Positions 50,011 to 59,287 of a stretch of DNA of 64,000 bases are shown piece by piece. The stretch covers positions 62,001-126,000 of the forward strand of contig DATJAL010000013.1 of the NCBI GenBank assembly GCA_035516255.1, given 5' to 3'. The position numbers and the translations under genes are program-made. The notes beneath the pieces are model-generated. The model did no database searches. It was not told the origin of the DNA and saw only the letters and a program-made list of their open reading frames with translations. Each line of letters opens with the position of its first letter. Position 1 is the stretch's first letter. This DNA comes from Chitinivibrionales bacterium (GTDB taxonomy: Bacteria; Fibrobacterota; Chitinivibrionia; Chitinivibrionales; FEN-1185).

Positions 50011-51093
50011 TCAGATCAAATAATTTTCTTTCCAACTTTTCTTCATACTCCCCGCCAATTGCCCGCACGCCCCCATGATGTCCTGCCCCCTGCTCCTCCT
50101 CAGCGTCGCGTTCAATCCCTTGTCGAAAAGTTTCTGCACAAATTCCTCGGTCTTTTTAAACGACGGCCCCTTAGCTTCGCCGTACCTGCTCGGGTTCAGC
50201 GATATCACGTTTACTTTGCAGACAATCTTGCCGAGCAGCGACGACAGCGCCGCGACCGCTTCATCGCCATCAGTTTCTCCTTCCATCAACACATACTCAA
50301 ACGTGACCGGCCGTCCGGTTTTCTCAAAATATTCCCCCGCAATCTCTACAAGCGATTCAATCGGGTATTTCTTATTCACCGGCATTATCTTATCACGTAC
50401 AGCGTTATTACATGCGTTGAGCGAAATCGCCAGTCCTATCGGGATGTCCTGTTCCATCAGCCGCCGTACAGACGGCACCACGCCCGCGGTGGAAACCGTG
50501 ATGCGCCGCGCGCCAATGCAGAACGCATTCTCGTCGTTGATGATCTCGAGCGACGATAAAAAATTCTCATAATTCGATAGCGCCTCGCCCATGCCCATGA
50601 ACACGATGTTGGTGACGGGCTTGTCTTTGCGGCCGGCTTGGTAATCGTTGATAGCGATGAGCTGGCCGAGGATTTCCGCCTGCGTCAAGTTGCGGATAAG
50701 GCCTATTGCGCCGGTCTCGCAGAACAGGCAGCCCAGGCCGCAGCCGAGCTGGCTCGAAAGGCACGCGGTGCGGCGCGCTCCGTCAATCAAAAGCACGCTT
50801 TCAATGAGATATTCCGAATCAGCAACCTTGAACCCGAACTTCACCGCATCTTTCTCCGCCGATTCCAGCACCGCCGCGACGAAAAGCTTTTCAACCGTAA
50901 AATGCTCGGCCAGTTTTTTGCGGGTTTCCCTTGAGACGTTTGCCATTTCGTCAAAGCTGGAAACGCGCTTCTGGTACAGCCATTTGTACACCTGTTTTGC
51001 GCGGAACGCGGGTTCGCCGAGGTCGGTGATGGCTTTAGCAAGCGCGGGGAGGGGAAGGTTTTTGAGATTGGGCTTGTTGGATGATGAGGTCAT
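50011..51093 (-). CDS. rlmN: 23S rRNA (adenine-C2)-methyltransferase RlmN
   Basis: The protein has about 360 residues from the ATG at 51093 (a longer frame reaches into a repeat). RlmN methylates A2503 of 23S rRNA and some tRNAs. It carries the radical SAM cluster CGLGCLFC within SSQLGCGLGCLFCETG, the FMGMGEALSNYEN box, ITVSTAGVVP, and the mechanistic C-terminal cysteine in DIMGACGQL. The N-terminal HhH-like region (AFRAKQVYKWLYQK) is normal. Stand-alone housekeeping gene. Confidence 0.93.
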   Translation of the reverse strand: MTSSSNKPNLKNLPLPALAKAITDLGEPAFRAKQVYKWLYQKRVSSFDEMANVSRETRKKLAEHFTVEKLFVAAVLESAEKDAVKFGFKVADSEYLIESVLLIDGARRTACLSSQLGCGLGCLFCETGAIGLIRNLTQAEILGQLIAINDYQAGRKDKPVTNIVFMGMGEALSNYENFLSSLEIINDENAFCIGARRITVSTAGVVPSVRRLMEQDIPIGLAISLNACNNAVRDKIMPVNKKYPIESLVEIAGEYFEKTGRPVTFEYVLMEGETDGDEAVAALSSLLGKIVCKVNVISLNPSRYGEAKGPSFKKTEEFVQKLFDKGLNATLRRSRGQDIMGACGQLAGSMKKSWKENYLI

Positions 51094-51127
51094 AGGGAGA
51101 AAATACTTTATTTCTAACTGCACCTTT

Positions 51128-51186
51128 AACCTCACCCCCAGCCCCTCTCCCACAGGAGAGGGGTGGCCGAAGGCCGGGGTGAGGTT
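51128..51186. repeat. MITE-like hairpin between rlmN and a secreted-protein gene
   Basis: AACCTCACCCC and GGGGTGAGGTT form terminal inverted repeats, with CCCCTCTCC-CACAGGAGAGGGG inside. In plan it is like the two repeats flanking the DUF559 gene (a CCTC terminus with an internal CCCCTCTCC-type stem), but not homologous enough to be called the same family. Confidence 0.6.
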
Positions 51187-51194
51187 GTTCTCTC

Positions 51195-53243
51195 TTATTC
51201 CACCATCATCAGCTTCTTCGTCTCCGCCAATTCCCCTGCGTCAAGCTTGATGAAATAGATTCCCGCCGGGCAATTTTTCTTTTTCCAGTAAACTGTGTGG
51301 CTTCCCGCCGCAATATGCCCGTTGACAAGCGTGACGACACGCCTGCCTGAAGCGTTGAAAATTTCCAGCGTTACGTGACATGCCGCAAGTAAGTCAAATT
51401 GTATCCCCGCGGAATTGATAAAAGCGAGATGTAAACTGCTTTTTGATATTTCAGGCATCCTGTCATTGATTACAGAGGCTCCATTTTCAAACCGCACCTG
51501 CGCCGGGATCTTGTTCACCATCGGATTCAGGTCCGGGCCGATGGGCGGCCACGGCATTGTGCCCCACCACGACGGTTTTCCCGGAAGGTAATAGGACGCG
51601 GGCAGCACGTGGTCGGCGATGGAAGGGTCCCACTTGGTCGAATCCGACGCGTAATCGTAGTTGCCGTGAAGTATTGCCGTTGTGTACGGCTGCCTGTTGT
51701 CTTCAGGATAGGTGCCCGAGGTGCCGTCGTCGTTGGCCTCGCTGTAGCCGAAACAGTAGCTGTAGGTGGTGGCGTCGTAGGAGCGGTATTGCGGCGCAAT
51801 GATCATTGACGCGGCGGGAATCTTGTTCTTTCCGTTGTTGTACGACGTGATCTGCAGCAAATCGGTGGAGCCCACCACGTTTCCCGCGATGTTGTAATAC
51901 CGTCCGGCAAAGTCCACGTTCACGGCGCGGTTCGCCTGGCACGCCCACCAGGTTGAATCGGTTCGCTCGGGAGAGCGGCCCGAAAGGGGGTTGCATATTT
52001 TCGTGGTGCCCGTAAGAAATGACCTGAACAGTGTGTTGTGGCTGTTGGAGCCCCAGATGCCGTCGGGATGGAACGAGGTCGCGATGTTTCCCTCGTACAA
52101 ATTGAACATGGGGTGCGAGCCGTGCATGGAAAAATCGCCCATGACCACGTTGTAGGCGGTCTCGTCGAAGTCGTTGGCCGAATAATTGTAGCCGATCACG
52201 TTGCCGGCCGCCCCCCAGTTGAGCATGATTGACACATGCATGCGCCGCAGGACGTTGTTTTCGACGAGAATGCCGCTTGACTTGTCGGCAATGAACACGT
52301 CGGCGTCGGTCTGGCCCGGCGTGTGATGGAACGCGTCGTGGAAATAGCTGTCGCGCACCTCGCAGCGGTACGCCCAAAACGCCCGGAAATGGTCGCCGTC
52401 GGTGTAATTGCTCTCGATGTTCTTCACCCAACAATAGGCGGATCCGTTCATGAGGATGTTTTCGGTGTAGCCGGTGTTGTTCATGTACACCTGCACGTCT
52501 TCGAGCCCGGCGTACTTTGCGCCGGCGCTGAACGGCGTTGCAAGCGGCGAGAGCGCAGGATCGTACGCGATGTACAGCGACGGCGCGATGCCGACGGCGG
52601 TGCCGTTGACAGACGTCACTTCCACGATCTGTCCCAGCGCGCGCGTGCCGTTCCAGCCGATGCCGCCGTCGCACCAGGTGCAGCTTCCCTCCCCGCCCTT
52701 GATGGTGACAAACGTCGAATCGTTGAGCTCGGTGATCAGCAGATAAGATCCCACCGTGACGCCGGCCGCGCTTGCGAGCGTGACGGAGGTCGAGCCCTGC
52801 GTTGTCCCGGCAACGATCGCAACTGAATTCGTCCGGTACGGCGTGGCGTCCTGGCCGAACGCGACCACGGCGCCGCCGCCCGTGCCGTGCGCGTCGAGTA
52901 TCGTTTGTGAGGGGCCTGCGCCGCGAAGCGTGACGCTGCTCGGGACTCGTATCGTGCTGTCGATAAGAAACCTGCCGGCTGAAAGGAGCACCACTTGGTT
53001 CGCGGTGCAGGCATTGAGCGCGGCCTGGATGCCGGAGGTCGCGTCGCTAGCGCCGTTGCCGTAGGTGGAGGCGTTGATCGTTGTGGAAATGGTTGTTCTC
53101 ATTGGAACGCCGCCGGGGATGCCGATGTTGTTTTGCCAGATGACGCGGCGGGAGGAGGGGATAATTTCGGCATATGATGTTAAGAATGAAAAAATTATGG
53201 TGATGGAAAAAGCGGCGAAAAGGAAAAAGGATTTTTGGTTCAT
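51195..53243 (-). CDS. Secreted right-handed beta-helix protein with sorting tail (682 aa)
   Basis: A signal peptide (NQKSFFLFAAFSITIIFSFLTSYA) comes first. Residues about 45-560 have the look of a pectate-lyase-like parallel beta-helix. GIQAALNACTANQVVLLSAGRF and VTLRGAGPSQTILDAHG begin the coil, then repeated asparagine-rich turns occur (ENNVLRRMHVSIMLN, YNYSANDF). The final 70 residues form a Por-like domain (LEIFNASGRRVV, AGIYFIKLDAGE). It is similar in plan to the 61.2-63.3 kb protein, sharing the WWGTMPWPPIGPD type of motif. Probably a polysaccharide-binding or lyase-like protein; no catalytic residues assigned. Confidence 0.82.
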   Translation of the reverse strand: MNQKSFFLFAAFSITIIFSFLTSYAEIIPSSRRVIWQNNIGIPGGVPMRTTISTTINASTYGNGASDATSGIQAALNACTANQVVLLSAGRFLIDSTIRVPSSVTLRGAGPSQTILDAHGTGGGAVVAFGQDATPYRTNSVAIVAGTTQGSTSVTLASAAGVTVGSYLLITELNDSTFVTIKGGEGSCTWCDGGIGWNGTRALGQIVEVTSVNGTAVGIAPSLYIAYDPALSPLATPFSAGAKYAGLEDVQVYMNNTGYTENILMNGSAYCWVKNIESNYTDGDHFRAFWAYRCEVRDSYFHDAFHHTPGQTDADVFIADKSSGILVENNVLRRMHVSIMLNWGAAGNVIGYNYSANDFDETAYNVVMGDFSMHGSHPMFNLYEGNIATSFHPDGIWGSNSHNTLFRSFLTGTTKICNPLSGRSPERTDSTWWACQANRAVNVDFAGRYYNIAGNVVGSTDLLQITSYNNGKNKIPAASMIIAPQYRSYDATTYSYCFGYSEANDDGTSGTYPEDNRQPYTTAILHGNYDYASDSTKWDPSIADHVLPASYYLPGKPSWWGTMPWPPIGPDLNPMVNKIPAQVRFENGASVINDRMPEISKSSLHLAFINSAGIQFDLLAACHVTLEIFNASGRRVVTLVNGHIAAGSHTVYWKKKNCPAGIYFIKLDAGELAETKKLMMVE

Positions 53244-53302
53244 GAGGACCTCCGGGGAACATCACTGGATAATATAAACAAAACTTACTTGGATTATTTA
53301 TA

Positions 53303-53335
53303 AATTCACCGCAGAGACGCAGAGAACGCAGAGCA
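53303..53335. repeat. CACAGAGACACAGAG-type dispersed repeat, copy 3
   Basis: ATTCACCGCAGAGACGCAGA then GAACGCAGAG: same family as 8156 (A to G changes at several periodic positions) and 23358. Confidence 0.7.
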
Positions 53336-53542
53336 AGTAAATATTTCCAGTAAAAGCGGCAAAAATTCACCGGCAGATCAGCGGCATGACAATTGCCCAT
53401 AAGTTGGAATACTGGCGGAAATGGTATGAAAAAAATGCAGTCGGGAGAGGTACGGAAAAAACCGTTTCTCTCGGGTGTCGCTGAAAGCCCGGAAAAAAAA
53501 TATGGTAAGAATTAGCGCCATTAATGCATTACGCTAGTCACG

Positions 53543-53767
53543 TTAAAAATCAAACGTCAATAGAACCTTCTGACTGTTCCCGCCGCCGAAAGAATACGTT
53601 GCCCTTGCCCTGAAATATCCGATGCCGATCAAGATTACACCGCTCGCCTCCAATACGCCGAAGGTGGTCCACAGTGGGTTTTCCATGTCGCTCGCCCGAA
53701 AAAAACCCGAACTGTTATTTTTACTGTTATTCAATATCAACAAGGGAAAAATGCCTGAGACTGCCAA
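53543..53767 (-). pseudogene. Small membrane-protein fragment, doubtful
   Basis: A 74-codon frame from a TTG has two hydrophobic segments (the first continuing upstream as GFYIAGVC-LAVSGIFPLLIL, the second FGVLEASGVILIGIGYF) and an end YSFGGGNSQKVLLTFDF. The same frame continues upstream to a stop at about 53867 without an ATG, so it looks like the truncated 3' end of a longer gene. Function unknown. Confidence 0.35.
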
Positions 53768-53947
53768 GCAGACTCCCGCGATGTAAAATCCGTTCCATTT
53801 GAATTCACTTTCCGGGGACTGGCTTGAGAAATCTCTCTCATAATGACTCTGAAAAGGAGCATGAATGTATCAATAAGATGACGAATGCCATCCATAAGGA
53901 TTGGAAACCATTTCGCCGGGATGGGATCATTTTGGCTGTCTCCCCCT

Positions 53948-55861
53948 TTATCGAATCACTGCTACCGGCGCATTCACCATTCCTTTTTGTAAAATCATTG
54001 CCGCAAAGAATATCCTTCCGCTCACCGGCATCCCGTTTGCATTTTTCCCGTCCCATATAATTTCATGCTGCCCCTGCCCCATCCATCCGCTGTACAGCGT
54101 CCTTACGAGCCTGCCCTGGCAATCATGGATGAGAATCTTTACGGGCTGGCTCCGGTCAAGATTCGCCAGGAGTTCGATATGCCCTCCGTAAAGAAGCGAA
54201 TTCCGGCGTATCATCATGGAAGGCCCTTTTAACATTTGTGAACCTTTCGGCCCGCTTTTCACCCCGCTCTGATACGTGCTGTAGCAGCCGCGGTCCGGGT
54301 GCACCGGGTCCCACAGGTTTCCATTCAGGTCCGCCGGCACGCCCGGAATCGGCGTTCCGCTCTGGTAGCACGGCGATGTTGTCTTGATCCGGTAATCATC
54401 GTCGGCGTCGCTCGTGTCAACAAACTCCGGATTACCCTTCGTAAAATTCGTTCCCATCGGGACCGGCTGGTTCCAGAACAGCGTGTCGAAATGGTTATAG
54501 GCTATTGTGGAATTGGGAAGCGTCTTTACGCTGTCGCACCCGAACGTGTTGAAGATGTTGTCCAGCGCGCTGTAATTCGACTTTGCCGTCACCGGGTCGT
54601 CGATGAGGATGATGCCGCCGTCCACGAACGTGGTGTGCCACAAAAGCACATGGTCCCACACGCCGCTCATCTGGGAAATGGCATACGAGGTGTCCGGGTC
54701 CTTTTCGAACAACAAATTGACAACAGCGAAATTTCTGCAGTCCGCGCCGAACAGCCCCTGGGTCGACATGTTGACGGCCTTGTTGTTGTACACAATGACG
54801 TTGTCGACGGTGTCTCCCGGGTTGTAAAACTGGACAAAGTCCGGATGCGCGCCGGTGCTGTCGCTCTTGAACCCCACGCTGTCGATGTCGATGTTGATCG
54901 CCGTGAGGTTGTTCGCGGGACGGTAAATGTCGGAGCCGATCCGCTTGATGGTGGCGTTGCGCAAGAACGGATAGGTCTGTACGTTCATCAGGTCGCGCAC
55001 CGTGCAGTCGGTGAGATACGTCCGGTACGGCGAGTTGCCGCCGAACGGGTTGCTGCCGTTGTACTGGCCGCGCTTGTCGTACAGCGTCACGCCGTCGAAC
55101 CAGATGTCATTGCCGCTTTCGAAATAAAAAATGGTCCCGTAGCCGGGCGCGTTGTCGCCGTACACGGAGACGTTCTTCCAGTGCACCATGTTCTCGCCGA
55201 ACCTGCCCGTGCTCGTGCCGTCTTCGGTGTAGCCGGCGATCACCACGTCGCCGGCGGCCAGGCCGGGCGCGGCCATGATGGTGGTCCAATATCGATAATT
55301 TTTGCTCGCCAGCTTGGTGCTTAGCTTGTAGTTCTTGCTTGCCTTCAGGTAAACGGTACCGCCGGCGCCGACCAGTTTGTATCCTTTCTCAATGGTCTGG
55401 TACGGGCCGGTTTGGACGCCGGTCCCGGTCGCGTCGCTGCCGTTGTCGCAATCGACCCAGGCGATATTACTGTTTGTCAAAGTTCCATGGGAATTCGCAT
55501 AAAGCCTGAGCGTGTCGAGCGTCCGCGCCGTATGGCCGCTTCCGTCGGGAAAGGCGGTGGCGGTCACGCTTATTGGTCCGTCTGCATAATCGGCCGCATG
55601 GAGGGTCACCCAGTACTCGTAAACATTGACCGCGCTGTTGCAGGTGGGATCGGTGGCCCGCTGGACCAAGGTTCCATTCACTTTGAACTCCACGTCGACG
55701 CCGGTCTCGTGAAACGCCACCACGCCCACGTTGATGCTGGAGTCGAAGACCTGGAAGGGCACCATATCCCAGTTGGCGATGACCCGGGTGGCGCGAAGGG
55801 GAAGGCTGGTTGACAGGATAATAAACGCGGACAGCAGGAGAAGACTGTTTCTAGTTTTCAT
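53948..55861 (-). CDS. Secreted parallel beta-helix protein with sorting tail (637 aa)
   Basis: A signal peptide (KTRNSLLLLSAFIILSTSLPL) leads. Residues about 25-120 form an Ig-like beta domain (VIANWDMVPFQVF, VDVEFKVNGTLV), then a parallel beta-helix core from about 135 (YQTIEKGYKLVGAGGTVYLKA, NDIWFDGVTLYDKRGQYNG, DNVIVYNNKAVNM). The C-terminal FlgD-like tail reads KILIHDCQGRLVRTLYSGWM, IIWDGKNANGMPVSGRIFFA, ending at VIR. It could be a carbohydrate-active surface protein. The FlgD_ig-type end is a known sorting-tail variant in FCB genomes. It is next to the 132-residue secreted protein. Confidence 0.82.
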   Translation of the reverse strand: MKTRNSLLLLSAFIILSTSLPLRATRVIANWDMVPFQVFDSSINVGVVAFHETGVDVEFKVNGTLVQRATDPTCNSAVNVYEYWVTLHAADYADGPISVTATAFPDGSGHTARTLDTLRLYANSHGTLTNSNIAWVDCDNGSDATGTGVQTGPYQTIEKGYKLVGAGGTVYLKASKNYKLSTKLASKNYRYWTTIMAAPGLAAGDVVIAGYTEDGTSTGRFGENMVHWKNVSVYGDNAPGYGTIFYFESGNDIWFDGVTLYDKRGQYNGSNPFGGNSPYRTYLTDCTVRDLMNVQTYPFLRNATIKRIGSDIYRPANNLTAINIDIDSVGFKSDSTGAHPDFVQFYNPGDTVDNVIVYNNKAVNMSTQGLFGADCRNFAVVNLLFEKDPDTSYAISQMSGVWDHVLLWHTTFVDGGIILIDDPVTAKSNYSALDNIFNTFGCDSVKTLPNSTIAYNHFDTLFWNQPVPMGTNFTKGNPEFVDTSDADDDYRIKTTSPCYQSGTPIPGVPADLNGNLWDPVHPDRGCYSTYQSGVKSGPKGSQMLKGPSMMIRRNSLLYGGHIELLANLDRSQPVKILIHDCQGRLVRTLYSGWMGQGQHEIIWDGKNANGMPVSGRIFFAAMILQKGMVNAPVAVIR

Positions 55862-55888
55862 GGAGCACTCCTTTCAAATTCATTTCAT

Positions 55889-56287
55889 CTAATCTTGTCC
55901 ATACCAGGTAAATGTGCCGGTCTTCTTGTCAACACCCCCGAATTGAGTGTTGTTGTAAACTATCCAGACAACTTCTTTTTTCTCATTTGAATAGTCTTTG
56001 TCAAAGTGAAAATTGACGATTACCGGTCTCTTGACCCGATAGGTCCTTATGTTGTTGTCTTTCCATGGATCGGTCCGCCAAACCACCTTGCCCTTTTTAT
56101 CAATGGCAGTGATAATTATTTGTGCGGAATCAAGAAAGTACTTGTAGCCTGTCGATGAATCAGTCAACGTATCCCTTATCACCTTTACCGGCAATGTCGC
56201 ATGACCAATATAGGAGTAAGTGGTGTCTGCAAAACAGTTCGCCGAAGCGCATATCAGCACGACGCAGAAAGAGATTATAATTCTCAT
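55889..56287 (-). CDS. Small secreted protein, unknown function (132 aa)
   Basis: A signal peptide (RIIISFCVVLICASANCFA) precedes a compact beta-rich domain with YKYFLDSAQIIITAIDKKG, WRTDPWKDNNIRTY and the tail FGGVDKKTGTFTWYGQD. No family recognised. Its start overlaps the stop codon of the upstream beta-helix gene (56284) by four bases, so they are co-translated. It is more AT-rich than its neighbours. Confidence 0.75.
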   Translation of the reverse strand: MRIIISFCVVLICASANCFADTTYSYIGHATLPVKVIRDTLTDSSTGYKYFLDSAQIIITAIDKKGKVVWRTDPWKDNNIRTYRVKRPVIVNFHFDKDYSNEKKEVVWIVYNNTQFGGVDKKTGTFTWYGQD

Positions 56288-57693
56288 TTGCCCCGCCTCG
56301 CAACCATCACTTTTTGAACCGCATTACCCCCGTTGCCCGGCACCTCAACAAAATACACCCCTGATGAAAGCCCTGAACCATCCAGAAAATTCTCACGCTG
56401 CTTGTTCATCGGCCTTTCCAGCACTTTTTTCCCGGCAAAGGTAAAAAGAGAAACCATGATGCGCTCATTGCCATATGCATTATTGAAAGTCAACACTATT
56501 GAAGAAGTCAACGGATTCCAAACCGCAAAGAAGTCTTGACGCTGCGGCGCGCCCGGCATTCTGCCGGTTATCGACGTACCGTCCGTCAAGGGATGCGGAT
56601 AGATGTACGGCACATAGCCCGGCCTTGCGCTCAGATAATAGTCGCGGTTCACTTGGACCATGGCGGGCGTCTGGCTTCCCACGGACATGGAAGCGTCGTT
56701 GTTCCAGACATACGCGGGATCGGAAACCTGGTTTTTCCCGCGCCCGATCTGGTAGAGCGCCGGGTATCCGCTGTCTTCCTCGTATAAATCGATGGTGCCG
56801 GTCACCTGGTTCGCGCCGGTGTGATGGTTGTTGAACACCACGCCGCTCCCGGCGCGGAGCGTGATGTAGCAGCACTGGCTCGCGTTCGGCACGGTGGTGC
56901 TGAAGGTGTTTTCGTAGATCTCCCACCACCGGGCGCCGATCATGCCGGCCGTGCCGTGCTGGTCGATCTGCGCCATTTCGACGCTGTTGTGCCTGAACAC
57001 CGTGCGCGCTCCGTAATACGACTGCACCGCGGAACATCCCCAGAAATACGCGGGGTTGCCCGTCGCGTTGTTCGTGAAGGTGTCGTCCTCAATGTAAACC
57101 GCGTCCCCGCTGCCGGGAACGATGTCGTAACTCCAGCCCGAGGCATCGCTCGGCCCGTAGGCGCTGTTGTGGATTATTTCGGCATTGCCCGCGGCATTGA
57201 ACGCATTGTGGTCGATGACGCCGGTGAGCGCTCCTCCCCAGAGCTGTACCGCGGTCCCCCCGGACGGGACCGTGAAGGCGCAGTGGTCGATGCGGAACAC
57301 GCCGGCGCCGCCCACTTCCAGATTGTAAACGGTGACCGCGGCCGCGTTCCCGTTGAAGGTGATGCCGGAAAACCGCCTGAAGGAGCCGGTGTCGCAGACC
57401 AGCTGGCCCGTGTACGACCCGGCCATCGCGTTGTTGATGACGGTCTTCCCCGCTCCCGCGCCCAGCAGCGTTATCCCCTTGTCCATGGAGACAACACCGC
57501 CCCACGTTCCGCTGCCCGGAGGCAAAGCCACGGTGTCGCCTGCCTTCGTCGCGTTTATCGCCGACTGGACGTCGGTTTGGGAACAGGTGGGCGCGGAAAT
57601 GATTACGGCGTGAATAGCGGTGAATAAGCCGATAGTCAACACGTAAATCATGATGCCCCATGGATTGGCTGGAAAGGATTTTGGTTTTTTCAT
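56284..57693 (-). CDS. Secreted beta-helix protein with sorting tail (469 aa)
   Basis: A hydrophobic export segment near residues 13-32 (WGIMIYVLTIGLFTAIHA) follows a basic start. The coil begins at SAINATKAGDTVALPPGSG and GITLLGAGAGKTVINN, a typical pectate-lyase-like opening. Later turns such as FRIDHCAFTVPSG and TGVIDHNAFNAAG show the repeating Asn ladder. The C-terminus has LFTFAGKKVLERPM and GVYFVEVPGN before QKVMVARRGK. It may share the transcript with the 132-residue gene downstream. No catalytic triad is assigned. Confidence 0.82.
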   Translation of the reverse strand: MKKPKSFPANPWGIMIYVLTIGLFTAIHAVIISAPTCSQTDVQSAINATKAGDTVALPPGSGTWGGVVSMDKGITLLGAGAGKTVINNAMAGSYTGQLVCDTGSFRRFSGITFNGNAAAVTVYNLEVGGAGVFRIDHCAFTVPSGGTAVQLWGGALTGVIDHNAFNAAGNAEIIHNSAYGPSDASGWSYDIVPGSGDAVYIEDDTFTNNATGNPAYFWGCSAVQSYYGARTVFRHNSVEMAQIDQHGTAGMIGARWWEIYENTFSTTVPNASQCCYITLRAGSGVVFNNHHTGANQVTGTIDLYEEDSGYPALYQIGRGKNQVSDPAYVWNNDASMSVGSQTPAMVQVNRDYYLSARPGYVPYIYPHPLTDGTSITGRMPGAPQRQDFFAVWNPLTSSIVLTFNNAYGNERIMVSLFTFAGKKVLERPMNKQRENFLDGSGLSSGVYFVEVPGNGGNAVQKVMVARRGK

Positions 57694-57724
57694 GATTGCT
57701 CTGTCCTCAGATGGATCAAATTGT

Positions 57725-59272
57725 TTACCTTATGATTATTTCTTTTTGTACAAAGGATGATTTTCCGGAAGTCAATTTGAACAAATACACGCCGGCATGA
57801 CAGCTTTGGCTATTCCATGAAATTGAATTCCTCCCTACATCAGTCCAAGAATTCAGCAGCGTGTTGATTCGCCTGCCTGAAACATCAAGGATTTCCAATT
57901 CGACGTGCCCGGCTCTCGGATTAACAAACTCAATTCCGTTCCGGTTGACAATGATGAATTTCAGATCAGGGAGAGCCTGATCGGCAGCCGCCGGGCCTTC
58001 TATCATGCTTGAATTTGCAAATTCATACGCCCCCAGGTCCGGCGGCCCGTACGCCGTCCTGCTCACGCCGTCCTTGTCCGTGGGAACGACCGCCGTCAGG
58101 TCGTCGCCCGCGTCAATCGGCGCGGCGCCCTTGACCAGATGGTAATCGGCGCTGGCCGTGTCGACAAAATAGCCGGCCTGGGCCGGCAGGTTTTTTCCCG
58201 TTGCGGGCCCGATGTTGTTCCTCACGTCCAGCGCGCCGGCGACGTGGAACACGGCGCCGCCCGGCGCCGCGTCGATGGTGTTGTGGTAAAGGGCGCGGGT
58301 GTAGGAATCGTTCGACTGGTTGTCAACGTAGATGCCGTAGCCGCTCACGTGCCGTATGACGTTGTTGTACACGGTGGTTCCCGTGCCCGCCCGGATCGCG
58401 GTCTTCACGTCGTGGATGAAATTGTCCCGCACCACCTGCTGCGGGTCGCTTGCGTAATTCTGCACGGCGCCGACCGACTGGTTCACCTCTATCGCGCCCA
58501 CGTCGTTGCCGTTCTGCGACCAGTCGGAGCCGAGGTTGACATTGTAGATGTTGTTCCCTTCCGCGGTGATGTGATGCGTGCCGATCTTAAACTCAATGCC
58601 CTCGTCGGTGGTGTTGTAGACGGTGGTGTTTCGCACGGTCACGTTGTTCGTGTTGTCGAGGGGCGCGGCGTCGCCCGTGCCGATATAAATTCCCTCCCCG
58701 TTGTACTGCCACTGCCTTGTGTCATGGACCGTACAGCTGTCCACGGTCACGAACGATGAATTCAGATGGACGTGCAGCCCCTCCTGCCCGACGTGGTGGA
58801 TCGTGCACCTGTTTATCGATATAGTGCTCGAGGAGTCGATAAAAAGCCCCTGGTTGTAATTCGTGATCGTGAATCCCCGCAAAGTGATGTGGCTCGTGTT
58901 GATTATCTTGCACCTGCCGGTGTTGACGCCGCTGCCGAGCAGCAGCACCGTGTCGCCGTGAAAGGCGCTGATGGTCGTGTTCGCGCCGGGTTTTCCCGCC
59001 GGTCCCGATATGTAAAGGGCCTCGTTGTAAGTGCCGGCGCGCACATACACGGTGTCTCCGGAGGACATGCGGGAAATAGCGTAGCTGATGGTGCAGAACG
59101 GCTGCGCCAGGGTGCCGCGTCCCGCCGCGTCCTGGCATGGCGGGGAACCGGCGTTGTTGACATAATACACCGCAGCGAAGGAATATCCGGCGAGTCCGAA
59201 CAGTGCAAAGCAGACAAGCGGGATAAACCGCGGTTGGTGAGCCATGATCCTGCACGACGCCGCTGTTTTCAT
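57725..59272 (-). CDS. Secreted beta-helix protein with sorting tail (515 aa)
   Basis: It starts at the first ATG (59272); an ATG ten residues later is also possible. The signal is FIPLVCFALFGLAGYSFAA. The coil opens with AVYYVNNAGSPP and FCTISYAISRMSSGDTVYVRAGTYNE, a Pel9A/chondroitinase-like DUF1565 opening. It continues with ITLRGFTITNYNQGLF, CTIHHVGQEGLHVH and YNNVIRHVSGYGIYV turns. A GPPDLGAYEF motif ends the helix and a tail (LEILDVSGRRINTLLN, GVYLFKLTSG, KEIIIR) follows. This opening and the DLGAYEF cap are typical of secreted PbH1 lyase-like or binding proteins. Confidence 0.85.
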   Translation of the reverse strand: MKTAASCRIMAHQPRFIPLVCFALFGLAGYSFAAVYYVNNAGSPPCQDAAGRGTLAQPFCTISYAISRMSSGDTVYVRAGTYNEALYISGPAGKPGANTTISAFHGDTVLLLGSGVNTGRCKIINTSHITLRGFTITNYNQGLFIDSSSTISINRCTIHHVGQEGLHVHLNSSFVTVDSCTVHDTRQWQYNGEGIYIGTGDAAPLDNTNNVTVRNTTVYNTTDEGIEFKIGTHHITAEGNNIYNVNLGSDWSQNGNDVGAIEVNQSVGAVQNYASDPQQVVRDNFIHDVKTAIRAGTGTTVYNNVIRHVSGYGIYVDNQSNDSYTRALYHNTIDAAPGGAVFHVAGALDVRNNIGPATGKNLPAQAGYFVDTASADYHLVKGAAPIDAGDDLTAVVPTDKDGVSRTAYGPPDLGAYEFANSSMIEGPAAADQALPDLKFIIVNRNGIEFVNPRAGHVELEILDVSGRRINTLLNSWTDVGRNSISWNSQSCHAGVYLFKLTSGKSSFVQKEIIIR

Positions 59273-59287
59273 TCATACGCTCCCTGT

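Larger units (their letters stand above)
53244..53947. other. Largely non-coding region between beta-helix genes
   Basis: This stretch of about 700 bases holds a CACAGAG repeat (53303-53335) and one doubtful small reading frame (53543-53767). The rest is AT-rich and without recognisable signal. The 53767-53947 part has only short overlapping frames. Confidence 0.5.
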
